From Porphyromonadaceae bacterium UBA7572 (GTDB taxonomy: Bacteria > Bacteroidota > Bacteroidia > Bacteroidales > Muribaculaceae): a stretch of 64,000 nucleotides of DNA. The notes beneath the pieces were generated by a model, which saw only the letters and a list, made by a program, of their open reading frames with translations, was not told the DNA's origin and did no database searches. Positions within the stretch are counted from its first letter, which is position 1; each line of letters opens with the position of its first letter. This document shows positions 26,395 to 36,099 of the stretch, in pieces. The stretch covers positions 62,062 to 126,061 of the forward strand of contig DLLC01000064.1 of assembly GCA_002476625.1 (NCBI GenBank). Direction: 5' to 3'. The position numbers and the translations under genes were made by a program.

Positions 26395-26428
26395 AGGGGA
26401 AACGGCTTTTTTATGCCATTCCCCTTTT
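26395..26428 (+). terminator. Terminator after engB
   Basis: AAAGGGGAA ... TTCCCCTTTT with an inner GGC/GCC pairing and a T-rich loop. The 3' arm overlaps the TTTG -33 box of the udk promoter. Confidence 0.7.
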
Positions 26429-26455
26429 GCATTTGTGAGAAAAAAATTACCTTTG
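26426..26455 (+). promoter_or_regulatory. Promoter of udk
   Basis: TTTG (26426-26429), 18 nt, TACCTTTG (26448-26455). About 86 nt before the udk ATG. Confidence 0.6.
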
Positions 26456-26541
26456 TAAAATGTTTTTTGTGGCACATTCACGACAAGTGAAGCCACACAT
26501 TCCCTTAAACGGAATTATCACTTTAGAAAAGCTTTAATATT

Positions 26542-27165
26542 ATGTTCATCATTGGCATCGCTGGCGGCACAGGCTCAGGCAAGACTACGGTAGTGAAGAA
26601 AATAATGCAACGCCTGCCCAAAGGCGAAGTAGGAATCATCAATCAAGACAACTATTACAAGGATTCAAGCCACGTTCCACCCGAGGAGCGCCAAAACATC
26701 AACTTCGACGAGCCTGCTGCTTTCGACTGGACACTTCTGCTCGAGCACCTAAAAATGCTGAAAGAGGGAAAGCCCATAGAGATGCCCACCTACTCCTATC
26801 TCACCTGCTCCAGACAAAAGGAAACCATTCACATGGACAGCCACGAAGTGGTGCTCATCGAGGGCATTCTGGTGTTCAGCGACCCACGCCTCCGAAAGAT
26901 GATGGACATTAAAGTGTTTGTCGACGCCGAGCCCGACGAGCGCCTCATCCGCGTGATTTCGCGCGACTGCATAGAGCGCGGACGCACACCGCAAATGGTG
27001 ATCGACCGCTACGAAAAGGTGCTCAAGCCCATGCACAATCTCCACATTGAGCCTGCAAAAAAATATGCCGACATCATTGTGCCTCAAGGCGGGCACAACG
27101 AGGTGGCCATCAATCTGCTCACCGACTACATCAAAAGTCGCCTTAGCAATCCAAGTAAGCGATAA
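26542..27165 (+). CDS. udk: Uridine kinase
   Basis: 207-residue salvage kinase converting uridine and cytidine to the monophosphates. P-loop GIAGGTGSGKTTVVKKI at residues 5-21, substrate-binding DNYYKDSSH and FDEPAAFDW, and the lid-region RDCIERGRT. Complete, typical length. The next gene follows 45 nt later and may be co-transcribed. Confidence 0.96.
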   Translation: MFIIGIAGGTGSGKTTVVKKIMQRLPKGEVGIINQDNYYKDSSHVPPEERQNINFDEPAAFDWTLLLEHLKMLKEGKPIEMPTYSYLTCSRQKETIHMDSHEVVLIEGILVFSDPRLRKMMDIKVFVDAEPDERLIRVISRDCIERGRTPQMVIDRYEKVLKPMHNLHIEPAKKYADIIVPQGGHNEVAINLLTDYIKSRLSNPSKR

Positions 27166-27210
27166 CATCATCCCACAGTCCCATATCACCCCGCAAGCGT
27201 CATCATAAAA

Positions 27211-28158
27211 ATGAAATTTCCCTGGACCAAGACACCACACAGCGCTGCGGCTTCGCAGCAAGCCACCGACAAGCCAGAGCAGCAGAAGCAGCCAGATGCA
27301 CAGCAGCAATTCGACGACGTCAGCACCGCCACCAGCAAAGGGCCTGTAAAGCCCGCCTCTCCCAAAAAGAGCAAAAAAGAAATCGTGGCAGAGCTCAACA
27401 AAGCCGGCGACGAGGGAGAACTGGTGCTGCGCACCGACAACTTAGTGAAGAAATACCGTCAGCGCGTGGTGGCCAACCATGTGTCGATTAATGTACGACA
27501 GGGGGAAATCGTGGGGCTGCTCGGACCGAACGGCGCAGGGAAAACCACCACATTCTATATGACCACAGGCCTGGTCACACCGAATGAGGGGCGAGTGTTT
27601 CTCAACGATGTGGAAATCACAAAACTTCCTGTATATAAACGCGCAAAGCTCGGCATCGGCTACCTGCCACAGGAGGCATCGGTGTTTCGCACTCTCACCG
27701 TGGAAGACAACCTACGCCTTGTGCTCGAGATGACCGATACCACAGCCGACTACCAGCGCGAAAAGCTGGAGTCGCTACTCAACGAGTTTCACTTGCAGAA
27801 GGTGAGAAAAAACTTGGGCAACCGTCTGTCGGGCGGTGAGCGCCGCCGCTGCGAGATAGCGCGGTGCCTGGCCATCAACCCCCGGTTCATCATGCTCGAC
27901 GAGCCCTTCGCCGGTGTTGACCCTATTGCCGTGGAAGATATTCAGAGCATCGTGTATAAGCTGAAAGAGAAAAACATTGGCATCCTTATCACCGACCACA
28001 ACGCTCCCGAGACACTCAGCATCACCGACCGCGCCTACCTCCTTTTTGAAGGTAAGATTCTGTTCCAAGGCTCAAGCGAGCAGCTGGCAGAGAACCCTGT
28101 GGTGCGTGAAAAATACCTCGGCCGCAACTTCATCTTCCGCCGCAAAAAATTCGACTAA
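27211..28158 (+). CDS. lptB: LptB-like ABC ATPase of lipopolysaccharide export, with N-terminal extension
   Basis: 315 residues. Residues about 75-310 are an LptB-type ATPase: Walker [19 protein letters not shown], signature [16 protein letters not shown], Walker [16 protein letters not shown], switch His in TDHNAPET. LptB powers LPS extraction from the inner membrane with LptFG. Residues 1-70 are an extra Gln/Lys/Ala-rich segment ([19 protein letters not shown]) absent from proteobacterial LptB, probably disordered. If a downstream start is used this extension disappears, but no good alternative ATG precedes the core. Confidence 0.9.
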   Translation: MKFPWTKTPHSAAASQQATDKPEQQKQPDAQQQFDDVSTATSKGPVKPASPKKSKKEIVAELNKAGDEGELVLRTDNLVKKYRQRVVANHVSINVRQGEIVGLLGPNGAGKTTTFYMTTGLVTPNEGRVFLNDVEITKLPVYKRAKLGIGYLPQEASVFRTLTVEDNLRLVLEMTDTTADYQREKLESLLNEFHLQKVRKNLGNRLSGGERRRCEIARCLAINPRFIMLDEPFAGVDPIAVEDIQSIVYKLKEKNIGILITDHNAPETLSITDRAYLLFEGKILFQGSSEQLAENPVVREKYLGRNFIFRRKKFD

Positions 28159-28250
28159 CACACACTATTTTTGCTCTTATCCAGCTAATTATGGAATATT
28201 ATGGCTAACTTTGTGGAATTATTCACGAATAACCAAATATGTATAGCCAA

Positions 28251-29456
28251 ATGATATTTAAGAATTTAGTCCAGAAGCACCTCTTTGCCACAATTGTGGC
28301 CGCAACCACCGTTACAGCAGTTTCAGCACAGGATTTCGACGTGAATCCCACCGCTAAAATCGACAACAACAAGGAGAACCTTCACTTTACCGTGGGCGCG
28401 CGTCTGATGACCGATGCCGCCTACTATAATGTGGAGGAGTCGGAAATGAAATCAGGTATGGCTGTGACGGATGCCCGTATCCGCACGTCGATGACGTATA
28501 ACTCTTGGTATTTTTATGCCGATTTCGATTTCACCAAGGGAAAATTCAGCCAAAAGAATATATTTGTGCAGTTGAGCCTCACAAATGGCGACAGCCACCA
28601 TGTGTTTAAGGGCGGCTATTACAACGACCCTGCCACCATGGCCAACAACACCAGCCGAGGCAGCCTCCACTTTGTGGCGCGCGCAGCCGCTGTCAATGCC
28701 CTTGCCCCCGGACGCGAGCTCGGATTCTCCTATAAGTTCTACAACAAGCATTTTTTTGCCAACCAAGGTCTTTTTGCCGAGAACCTGTATAACGACCAAG
28801 CCAACGGCCCCCAGGGATTCACCGCTGGCGGACGCTGGCTTTGGGTGCCAATCGACGACGAGGCACAGTCGCTACACGTAGGCGCTGCCGCACGCTATGC
28901 CTATACCAACACTGGCGAGCGCCAAGATGATGGCGAAATAAAAACGTCGCACACGCTATCTTCCACTGTTGAGACATACGTCGATGGCAACAAGCAATTC
29001 CTCAGTTGCACCCTGCCTTGGGCAAGAAACTCCGTGTATGCCAGCATGGAAGCGGCCTACCGCAGCAAAAAATTCTTTGCCCGTGGTGAGTACATGATGA
29101 AGTATATCGACAGAAAGAAAGAGAGCGGACTGCCGTCAAGCACATTTCACGGAGGTTATGCCGAGGCTGGATACATGATTTTTGGAAAGGGCTACAACTA
29201 TAACCGTGCTGAATCGGTGGTGAGCGGCTTAGGCGGACGCGGCCTTGAGGTGGCTGCCCGATATAGCTTTCTCAACCTCAACGACGGCGACGTGAAAGGC
29301 GGCCGCCTGCACTCCGTGACAGTGGGCGGCGCACTCGGGTTCAACAAGTTCTTCCAAGTGCTGCTGGAATATAGCTACAACCGGCTTGCCAACGAAAACT
29401 ATCCGCTCGACAAGAATATGCACATTGTTCAGGCCAGAATGATGTTCTCATTCTAA
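28251..29456 (+). CDS. Porin, phosphate-selective porin O/P-like
   Basis: 401 residues from ATG 28251 (MIFKNLVQKHLF), preferred over the in-frame ATG at 28239 because it gives the better signal peptide (TIVAATTVTAVSAQ). The mature protein reads as alternating strands of an outer-membrane barrel (HFTVGARLMTDAAYYN, SWYFYADFDFTKGKF) and ends in F (ARMMFSF). Resembles the OprO/OprP family that Bacteroidetes use as general porins; the substrate is not defined. Upstream TAACTTTG at 28206-28213 is a probable -7 element. Confidence 0.78.
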   Translation: MIFKNLVQKHLFATIVAATTVTAVSAQDFDVNPTAKIDNNKENLHFTVGARLMTDAAYYNVEESEMKSGMAVTDARIRTSMTYNSWYFYADFDFTKGKFSQKNIFVQLSLTNGDSHHVFKGGYYNDPATMANNTSRGSLHFVARAAAVNALAPGRELGFSYKFYNKHFFANQGLFAENLYNDQANGPQGFTAGGRWLWVPIDDEAQSLHVGAAARYAYTNTGERQDDGEIKTSHTLSSTVETYVDGNKQFLSCTLPWARNSVYASMEAAYRSKKFFARGEYMMKYIDRKKESGLPSSTFHGGYAEAGYMIFGKGYNYNRAESVVSGLGGRGLEVAARYSFLNLNDGDVKGGRLHSVTVGGALGFNKFFQVLLEYSYNRLANENYPLDKNMHIVQARMMFSF

Positions 29457-29535
29457 ATGTAAAAGGCAATGGCTGAAATCTCAATATCAGCGAGGTTCCA
29501 GCCAATGTCTTCATGTGTAACCAACCATCAGCCCC

Positions 29536-30114
29536 TTATTTGCTAATGTGGATGGAGGGATCGTCGAATGGAATAATCTCCCCATACATCGTGAGGCTTC
29601 CGCGATGGAATGTGGGCGTAACGTAAGCTGTGGCACTGTCGCTGTTGTATGGAACGGTGATTTGAACGTCCGCATTACCGCCATACGAGCCCGACACATG
29701 GAAGCTCAAGTGCACATTGCCCTTCTTGTCAATCTCCACATCTATATCACCCACTCGGCCAGAGCAAGTGAATCCGCCCATTCCGTTCAGGCCAAGATGT
29801 CCGTTATTGAACGCAGTCTGCACAATGGCACCATCATTCTGGAGCAGAATGAAGTTGGTGGACGTGTTCAGCCCATATTCAGTAGGGCCTCCGCCAAAGT
29901 ACACGCCATCCACCTGCATCAGGAAATGGCGATTATTAATGGCCTCTATTAACTCATTGAATCGCACAGAGTCCACGTCCGCTTTAAAACGCATCTTCTG
30001 TTCCTTGCTGAGCTGCACAGAAGTTTTCTTATCAGAGGATTGTGTTGCTGCCTGTGAGCTGCATAAGCCACACACTGCCATAATGGCAACCAATATCAAC
30101 GCATATTTTTTCAT
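29536..30114 (-). CDS. DUF4251 domain protein, secreted
   Basis: 192 residues. Signal peptide ILVAIMAVCGLCSSQAA. The mature region follows the DUF4251 pattern: ELIEAINNRHFLMQVDGVYF, then FILLQNDGAIVQTAFN, NGMGGFTCSGRVGDIDVEID, and DVQITVPYNSDSATAYVTP. The family is Bacteroidetes-specific, periplasmic or lipoprotein, of unknown function. Converges with the porin gene. Confidence 0.83.
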   Translation of the reverse strand: MKKYALILVAIMAVCGLCSSQAATQSSDKKTSVQLSKEQKMRFKADVDSVRFNELIEAINNRHFLMQVDGVYFGGGPTEYGLNTSTNFILLQNDGAIVQTAFNNGHLGLNGMGGFTCSGRVGDIDVEIDKKGNVHLSFHVSGSYGGNADVQITVPYNSDSATAYVTPTFHRGSLTMYGEIIPFDDPSIHISK

Positions 30115-30194
30115 AACAGTAAATATTTAAAGGTTAAACACCACGCAAATATCGCAATTATCTATCACATAATTTAATTTTCAACACTGTGGAT

Positions 30195-30225
30195 TGCAAT
30201 TTTTATGCCATTTTCACTAATTTTG
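30195..30225 (+). promoter_or_regulatory. Promoter of the CPBP protease gene
   Basis: TTGC (30195-30198), 19 nt, TAATTTTG (30218-30225), 37 nt before the ATG. Confidence 0.55.
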
Positions 30226-30262
30226 TATATAATAACCGCAAAAAGCATCATTATATATCTAT

Positions 30263-31144
30263 ATGACAGAAAACCAATTCACGCGCACACTTTCTGCAAG
30301 AATACTCACAGCCTTCGGCCTCATGTGCATAGGACTCATCATTTTTTCCTTGCTCGCCACACTGGTCAATGCTAATGGCGGGCAAAGCAAATACGGCACC
30401 CTACTCCTCGGCGTGTTTCAAAACCTGGTAGTCTTTGCCTTGGCGGCCATCGGTATGTCGAAAATATGCTACGGCAAGGTGGCGAAGCCCCTAAAGCTCA
30501 ATGTGGCGCCATCGTGGGAAGGCGTCGCCTTGGTAGTGATTTTATACGTGGTGAGCTTTCCGGCGCTCAACTGGCTGGTTGACTGGAACGCCCATATCAC
30601 TTTTCCAGAGTCGATGCAGCCGCTCTACGACACGCTCAAAAAATACGAGGATTTAGCTCAAGAGCAAACTAACTTCATACTGAAGGGCAACGACCTCGTC
30701 ACCATGCTGCTGATGGTGCTCGAAGTGGGCGTGCTCACAGGGTTTGGCGAAGAAATCTTTTTCAGAGGAGCTATACTTGGCGCATTTGAAAGAAAACGGG
30801 GGCTCAACACACACATATCCGTGTGGTGTGTGGGTATTCTTTTCAGCGCATTCCATTTTCAGTTTTTTGGATTCTTCCCCCGATGCTGTCTCGGAATACT
30901 CCTCGGCTATCTTTTCGTGTGGAGCGGAAGCCTGTGGCTGCCGGTGATTTGCCACGCGCTCAACAATAGCCTTGTGGTGGTCATCACCTACCTTGCCGAG
31001 CATGGGGTGGACGCCGCCGGCAGCATCGATAAATTAGGCGTGCCACAAAACGGAGGCTTCCCCTTCTTGGCGCTGACAAGCGTGGTGCTCACCATCCTTC
31101 TCCTCTACGCCACATCTAAAATACTGAAAAAGAATCAAGATTAG
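30263..31144 (+). CDS. CPBP-family intramembrane metalloprotease
   Basis: 293-residue polytopic membrane protein. The ABI/CPBP motifs are present: EEIFFRGAILGAF (catalytic EExxxR, about residue 171), a His in SAFHFQFFGFFPR (about 199) and HALNN (about 232). Known relatives are Rce1-like glutamic-type proteases used in prenyl-CAAX processing in eukaryotes and bacteriocin maturation or self-immunity in bacteria. The physiological substrate here is unknown. About seven hydrophobic helices. Monocistronic. Confidence 0.88.
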   Translation: MTENQFTRTLSARILTAFGLMCIGLIIFSLLATLVNANGGQSKYGTLLLGVFQNLVVFALAAIGMSKICYGKVAKPLKLNVAPSWEGVALVVILYVVSFPALNWLVDWNAHITFPESMQPLYDTLKKYEDLAQEQTNFILKGNDLVTMLLMVLEVGVLTGFGEEIFFRGAILGAFERKRGLNTHISVWCVGILFSAFHFQFFGFFPRCCLGILLGYLFVWSGSLWLPVICHALNNSLVVVITYLAEHGVDAAGSIDKLGVPQNGGFPFLALTSVVLTILLLYATSKILKKNQD

Positions 31145-31203
31145 CACGCCGGCAAGCATCATCACCATATGCGTTCACACAGCATCTCTATTCACACATA
31201 ATC

Positions 31204-31244
31204 AAAAAAAACTGACCACCCTCATAAGCGAGAGTAGTCAGTTT
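31204..31244 (-). terminator. Terminator after mdh (minus strand)
   Basis: 15-bp stem with G-U pairs (AAACTGACCACCCTC / GAGAGTAGTCAGTTT); on the minus strand it is followed by a run of T. It sits between the convergent CPBP and mdh genes. Confidence 0.8.
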
Positions 31245-31294
31245 AAATTATTTTATTAGGCGCAAAGCCTAAATAATTCAGCCAATTAAATGGA

Positions 31295-32329
31295 TTAAAG
31301 GTTAGCGTTGTCCTTCTTCCATTCAGCCACTGGTGGAACGATACCGAGCTCCACAATCTCGTCACGCATCTTGCAGAGGTGATCGTAAGAGGCCTTCAGA
31401 GAAGCGAGTTCTTCTTCAGTGCCCTGTGGTTCCACATAGTGAACACCAGTTGCGTCGATAGTGGTAGGCATAGCCATCATCACATTCTTGAAACCGAGTT
31501 TCTCGTCGTTCACATAGCAGCCGGCAGGCAAAGTGAACTTCTCGCCACCCATAGCAGCCTCAATCATCTTCACAGCCACGTAAGCAGGGCTCTGGAATGA
31601 GCTACGGCCACGGAGCTTGATAATGTTTGAACCACCTTGAATAGTGTGGTGCTTGATTTCTGCGAAACGCTCAGCGCTCAAGCCCATTTCAGAAAGAGGC
31701 TTGCCGTCGATCTTCACTTGTGAAGCAAACACAGCCATCTGCTCGCCGTGACCACCATAAGTGTGAGCGCCAGTCACCTTGTCCTGCTGTACGCCAAATT
31801 CAAGCGCAAGAGCCTGCTGCAGACGAGTTGAGTCGAGAGCGGCAAGTGAGGTGAGCTGGTTTGGCTTCAAACCAGAGTGGATAAGAGCGGTAAGAGCGGT
31901 AACGTCGGCTGGGTTGAAAATCACAACCACGTGCTTAACGTCGGGGCAGTATTTCTTAATGTTATCGCCAAAGTCTGCGGCAATCTTGCAGTTGCCCTTG
32001 AGCAGGTCTTCACGAGTCATGCCATCCTTACGAGGAGCACCACCGGAAGAGATGATGTACTTAGCGCCAGTGAAAGCCTTCTTAGCAGCCTCAGCCACCT
32101 TTTCAGGGTTGCCCATATCCTCTACTGCAGGAGCGCAGTAAGTAATGTTTGCACCAGGGAAAGCACATTGCTGGATTTCATCGAACACACCATGCACACC
32201 TGGCTCATAAATATCATACAAACAGATGTTAGGAGTAAGGCCGAGCATCAGCACGCTCTGCACCATGTTTGAACCGATCATACCACCGGCACCTACGATA
32301 ACGAGTTTTTCGTCAGTTAAAAATCCCAT
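31295..32329 (-). CDS. mdh: Malate dehydrogenase
   Basis: 344-residue NAD-dependent malate dehydrogenase interconverting malate and oxaloacetate; in fermenting Bacteroidales it works in the reductive branch to fumarate and succinate, together with the fumarase encoded at 53472. NAD-binding loop VGAGGMIGSNMVQSV at residues 12-26, catalytic His in GAHTYGGHGEQMA (about 197), substrate Arg in the SSGGAPRKDGMTR loop. Strong canonical promoter upstream. Confidence 0.95.
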   Translation of the reverse strand: MGFLTDEKLVIVGAGGMIGSNMVQSVLMLGLTPNICLYDIYEPGVHGVFDEIQQCAFPGANITYCAPAVEDMGNPEKVAEAAKKAFTGAKYIISSGGAPRKDGMTREDLLKGNCKIAADFGDNIKKYCPDVKHVVVIFNPADVTALTALIHSGLKPNQLTSLAALDSTRLQQALALEFGVQQDKVTGAHTYGGHGEQMAVFASQVKIDGKPLSEMGLSAERFAEIKHHTIQGGSNIIKLRGRSSFQSPAYVAVKMIEAAMGGEKFTLPAGCYVNDEKLGFKNVMMAMPTTIDATGVHYVEPQGTEEELASLKASYDHLCKMRDEIVELGIVPPVAEWKKDNANL

Positions 32330-32398
32330 AGTAAGAATTCTTTAAAAAATTGATAAATATGATAGAAAATAGTTGTTTCGTTGCTCTATTTTATATTG

Positions 32399-32429
32399 CA
32401 AAATTAGTGAATTTCACTATCATCACAAA
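32399..32429 (-). promoter_or_regulatory. Promoter of mdh
   Basis: On the minus strand: TTTG (32429-32426), 19 nt, TAATTTTG (32406-32399), an exact match to the Bacteroidetes sigma-factor consensus; the ATG is about 70 nt downstream. Confidence 0.82.
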
Positions 32430-32546
32430 CAAAATTCAGGAATATGTTTGTTTAAATAATGCTAAAGAGCACGGTGCCTATGAGGGGTTGAGCACATAGC
32501 GCGCATTTTATCACCTTATAGGCTGTTTTATCTGACATTTTTGGGG

Positions 32547-32554
32547 TAACTTTG
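32547..32554 (+). promoter_or_regulatory. -7 element for the flavodiiron gene
   Basis: TAACTTTG, 35 nt before the ATG at 32589. The region 19 nt upstream reads GTTT, a weak -33. Confidence 0.5.
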
Positions 32555-32588
32555 CAGTGTCAAACACTATGTTAATGCAGTAACTATT

Positions 32589-33755
32589 ATGGCAGACAAA
32601 TTCATTTCAGATTCAATCAAATATGTGGGTGTGGATGACCCTGACCTCACCCTTTTTGAAAGTCAATACACCCTTGCCGATGGCATGGCCTACAACTCTT
32701 ACCTTATCGACGACGAGCAAATAGCAGTGATGGACGCTGTGGATGAGCGCAAAATCGATGAATGGCTGAGCAATGTGAGCCTCGGACTGGCAGGGCGCAC
32801 ACCCACCTATTTAGTAGTGCTACACGTGGAGCCAGACCATAGCGCTGGCGTGAAAAAGTTTCTCCAGACCTATCCAGAGGCAAAAGTGGTGGGCAATGCC
32901 AAGACTTTCACATTCTTAAGTCAGTTTTTCAGCGACTTCAACTTCGCCGAAAGGAAAGTGGAAGTGCGCGATGGCGACACGCTGAGATTAGGCCGGCACA
33001 CGCTCACCTTCCTTACCGCCCCTATGGTGCACTGGCCCGAAACGATGGTGGCCTACGAGCAGGCCGACAGAGTGCTGTTCAGCGCCGACGCATTCGGAAA
33101 GTTTGGCGTGTATGACGCCGACCCCGACGACTGGACGTGTGAGGCCCGCCGCTATTACTTCAACATCGTGGGCAAATATGGCGCGCCCGTGCAAATACTG
33201 CTGAAAAAAATTGCACCGCTCGACATTCGCGTCATCGCCCCTCTGCATGGCCCGGTGCTGAGCAAGGACTTGAGCCACTATATTCATCTCTACAACACAT
33301 GGAGCAGCTACGAGCCTGAAGACAAGGGTGTGTTCATTGCCGTGGCTTCAATTCATGGCCATACGCTCAAGGTGGCGCAAATGGTGGCTGAAAGGCTGCG
33401 TGAGCGGGGCGTGAAGGTGGCTTTCAGCGACATCACCCGCGACGACATGGCAGAAGCCGTGGAAGACGCCTTCCGCTACGACCGCATTTTGCTCGCCGCC
33501 TCAAGCTACGACGGTGGCGTGTTCACGCCTATGGAAACACTGCTCTTGCGCCTGAAGCACAAAAATTTCCAGAAGCGCAAGGTGGCCATCATCGAAAATG
33601 GCACATGGGCGCCCACTGCGGCCAAAACGATTACCGCCGCGCTGAATGAAATGAAAAATATTGCCATCGTGAACCCCGTGGTCACAGTCCGCTCCGCCTA
33701 CAAGCCTGCCGACGAAGAGCCAATCAACGCCCTCGTTGAGGCCTTGTGCCAGTAA
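32589..33755 (+). CDS. Flavodiiron protein (FprA-like oxygen/NO reductase)
   Basis: 388 residues. N-terminal metallo-beta-lactamase-like domain with the diiron ligands in [10 protein letters not shown] (HxExDH, about residues 79-84), a later His in PMVHWPETM and the Asp-bearing SADAFG. C-terminal flavodoxin domain from about residue 250 ([17 protein letters not shown], and [12 protein letters not shown]). These enzymes reduce oxygen to water, or NO, in anaerobes, protecting oxygen-sensitive metabolism. There is no rubredoxin fusion. Followed closely by recR. Confidence 0.93.
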   Translation: MADKFISDSIKYVGVDDPDLTLFESQYTLADGMAYNSYLIDDEQIAVMDAVDERKIDEWLSNVSLGLAGRTPTYLVVLHVEPDHSAGVKKFLQTYPEAKVVGNAKTFTFLSQFFSDFNFAERKVEVRDGDTLRLGRHTLTFLTAPMVHWPETMVAYEQADRVLFSADAFGKFGVYDADPDDWTCEARRYYFNIVGKYGAPVQILLKKIAPLDIRVIAPLHGPVLSKDLSHYIHLYNTWSSYEPEDKGVFIAVASIHGHTLKVAQMVAERLRERGVKVAFSDITRDDMAEAVEDAFRYDRILLAASSYDGGVFTPMETLLLRLKHKNFQKRKVAIIENGTWAPTAAKTITAALNEMKNIAIVNPVVTVRSAYKPADEEPINALVEALCQ

Positions 33756-33771
33756 TCAGCATTTTGCCTAT

Positions 33772-34404
33772 ATGGAACAGGAATTTGCGTCATCCCTACT
33801 TGAAAATGCCGTCAGCGAGTTTTCAAAACTGCCGGGCATTGGCCGCAAAACGGCATTGCGCCTTGTGCTGCACCTGCTCAAACAAGACGTGCAGAGCGCA
33901 CGCCAGTTTGGAGAGGCTATCATCAAGCTCAGGGAAGAAATACAATACTGCAAAGTGTGCCACAATATCAGCGAAACAGAGATATGCCCCATCTGCGCCG
34001 ACAAACTGCGCGACCCCTCCACCATCTGTGTGGTGGAAAACGTGAAAGATGTGATGAGCATTGAGAACACGCACCAGCACCACGGACTTTACCATGTGCT
34101 GGGCGGACTGATTTCACCTATGGACGGCATCGGGCCACAAGACATTGAAATCGACTCGCTCGAGGAGCGGGTGAGGGGGGGCGAGGTGAAGGAGGTGATT
34201 TTGGCATTGAGCGCCACAATGGAGGGCGACACCACCAACTTCTACATTTTCCGCCGCCTTGCGCCTTACACCGATGTGAAAATCACAATGCTGGCCCGGG
34301 GTGTGAGTGTGGGTAACGAAATCGAGTACACCGACGAGCTGACGCTTGGCCGGTCAATCCTCAACCGCACCCTCTTTAGCGACACCTTCCACAAGCCACA
34401 GTAA
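33772..34404 (+). CDS. recR: Recombination mediator RecR
   Basis: 210 residues from ATG 33772, 17 nt after the flavodiiron stop; an upstream in-frame start at 33736 overlaps that gene and lacks RecR homology. Helix-hairpin-helix [17 protein letters not shown], four-cysteine zinc finger [16 protein letters not shown], then a Toprim domain ([17 protein letters not shown], and [15 protein letters not shown]). RecR acts with RecO and RecF to load RecA at gaps. Confidence 0.96.
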   Translation: MEQEFASSLLENAVSEFSKLPGIGRKTALRLVLHLLKQDVQSARQFGEAIIKLREEIQYCKVCHNISETEICPICADKLRDPSTICVVENVKDVMSIENTHQHHGLYHVLGGLISPMDGIGPQDIEIDSLEERVRGGEVKEVILALSATMEGDTTNFYIFRRLAPYTDVKITMLARGVSVGNEIEYTDELTLGRSILNRTLFSDTFHKPQ

Positions 34405-34443
34405 CAAACATCCACTCACACATTTTTCACACATAGCTAACTC

Positions 34444-34638
34444 ATGGCCGACAATTTTCTTGAATATCAGCGCGAAGCCTTTGAGGCTCGCAAGGCAAAA
34501 AAGGAGCGGGAACGCAAAAAGCGTCTGCGCAAATATCTCGAAGCCTACAAAAAGAAGCTCGCCGCCCAAAAGGCGCAACAGCAAGCGCAACAACAAGAAG
34601 CGTTGCCACAAAAGGCGCCCCTTACAGCCAATCCCTAA
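34444..34638 (+). CDS. Small basic helical protein, unknown
   Basis: 64 residues starting MADNFLEYQREAFEARKAKK. Nearly one third Lys/Arg, then an Ala/Gln-rich tail (LAAQKAQQQAQQQEALPQ). It reads as a single long charged helix or coiled coil. No family recognised. It lies 40 nt after recR in the same direction and before a terminator-like hairpin, which supports it as the last gene of that transcript. Confidence 0.55.
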   Translation: MADNFLEYQREAFEARKAKKERERKKRLRKYLEAYKKKLAAQKAQQQAQQQEALPQKAPLTANP

Positions 34639-34691
34639 GAGTGTGGTAAGCCTCCATCGAGCCACGACTCCACAAGCGAAATCACATTTTT

Positions 34692-34740
34692 TGCATGAAA
34701 CAAATGCAGGACCAACACAATTCTGCATTTTTTCGTGCAG
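34692..34740. terminator. Bidirectional terminator between the recR unit and thrC
   Basis: Stem TGCATGAAAC-AAATGCAG paired with CTGCATTTTTTCGTGCA around a 13-nt loop; T or A runs on both sides make it usable by both converging transcripts. Confidence 0.6.
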
Positions 34741-34764
34741 CTTCCCTTCATTCTGAATTTTATC

Positions 34765-36069
34765 CTAATGCGTGAGTAGGAATTTCTTTAGGCTTCCGTA
34801 GCCTGAATTGATGGTATGAACGTGGGGATAGCCATCGAAGAAGCGCATAAGCGGCTCGGGGATGTCAACGGTCTGACCTATAGCGCTCTCCACTGCAAGC
34901 TGTGATTTTGCCGGATGCGATGTGGCAAGTGCCACCCCAGTCTCGCCAGGCTGCATATCGTCGATGAGTGCCTGGTATGCGGTGGCGCTGTGTGGATTGA
35001 GCAGATAGTGCTCATGCCGCCATGTGCGCACTATGGTGGAGGCTATTTGCGTGTCGGTGTAGGCATAGCCCCTCATCATTTCACACACGCCCTCATAGCT
35101 GCCAAGCAGTTTCTCTATCCTTGGAAAATTTCGAGGGTTGCCACAGTCCATGGCCACCGCTATTGATGGCTCAGTGGCACGTGGCACGAACTTTCCTGTG
35201 CGGAGATAGTGTGTGAACACGTCGTTTTTGTTGTCGGCTGCGACAAAGCGCTTCACTGGCAGCCCCATTTTCCAAGCCATCACTCCCGCCGTGAGATTGC
35301 CAAGATTGCCACAAGGCACAGCCACCACCAGCTCATCCATATTGTGGCCATGCTTTGCCAGCTGGCCATAGGCCCAGAAGTAATAAAACATCTGAGGAAG
35401 CAGACGGGCTATGTTCACAGTTTTAGCGCTGGTGAGCAGCATTTTACTGGTCAAATCAGCATCATGGAATGCCTCCATCACCATATTCTTGCAGTCGGAG
35501 AACGTGCCGTTCACCTCTATGGCGGTGACGTTGCCGCCCAATGTGGCAAACTGCGCGCGCTGCAGCGGGCTGAGCTGGTCCTGTGGATAGAGTATAATCA
35601 CACGAATGCCATCTATGCCATAGAACCCTCCCGCAATGGCACCGCCAGAATGTCCGGATGTGGCCACAAGCACATTAATTGGCCTTGTGTCGCTGCCTTT
35701 GGTGCGGTAATGCGCCATAAGGCGCGCCATAAATCGCGCCCCGATGTCTTTAAAGCTCATCGACGGGCCATGAAAAAGCTCCAAAATGTGCCGATTATGC
35801 CCCATGTCGATGAGGGGGATGGGGAAATTGAGCGTTTCATACACCACATCGTGCAGCACCTGAGCGTCGATGTCGCCTTGAAGGGCATAATTGGCTATGG
35901 CATAACTCACCTCTTGAAGCGTCATGTCGCCGAGGTTGTTCATGAAAGCCTTGGGCAGGGCGGGTATTCTTTCGGGCAGATACAGCCCCCCGTCAGGAGC
36001 GTAGCCATGGAGAATGGCTTCGCTGATTGATGCCGTCACGTTGTAATCTTTTGTGCTGTGATATACCAT
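34765..36069 (-). CDS. thrC: Threonine synthase
   Basis: 434-residue PLP enzyme converting O-phosphohomoserine to threonine. PLP lysine in SMSFKDIGARFMARL (about residue 109), phosphate loop ATSGHSGGAIAGGFYG. The start ATG at 36069 lies 30 nt after the aspartate kinase stop, so both form a thr operon read from the minus strand. Homoserine kinase and homoserine dehydrogenase are not in the window. Confidence 0.94.
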   Translation of the reverse strand: MVYHSTKDYNVTASISEAILHGYAPDGGLYLPERIPALPKAFMNNLGDMTLQEVSYAIANYALQGDIDAQVLHDVVYETLNFPIPLIDMGHNRHILELFHGPSMSFKDIGARFMARLMAHYRTKGSDTRPINVLVATSGHSGGAIAGGFYGIDGIRVIILYPQDQLSPLQRAQFATLGGNVTAIEVNGTFSDCKNMVMEAFHDADLTSKMLLTSAKTVNIARLLPQMFYYFWAYGQLAKHGHNMDELVVAVPCGNLGNLTAGVMAWKMGLPVKRFVAADNKNDVFTHYLRTGKFVPRATEPSIAVAMDCGNPRNFPRIEKLLGSYEGVCEMMRGYAYTDTQIASTIVRTWRHEHYLLNPHSATAYQALIDDMQPGETGVALATSHPAKSQLAVESAIGQTVDIPEPLMRFFDGYPHVHTINSGYGSLKKFLLTH

Positions 36070-36099
36070 TGCGTGTGTACGTATGCGTGTGCATGTTTG

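Noticed and set aside
36070..36099. ACACGCATACGTACACAC-like stretch between aspartate kinase and thrC as a regulatory repeat
   Set aside because: Short purine-pyrimidine alternation in a 30-nt intergenic gap; too little to support a function.
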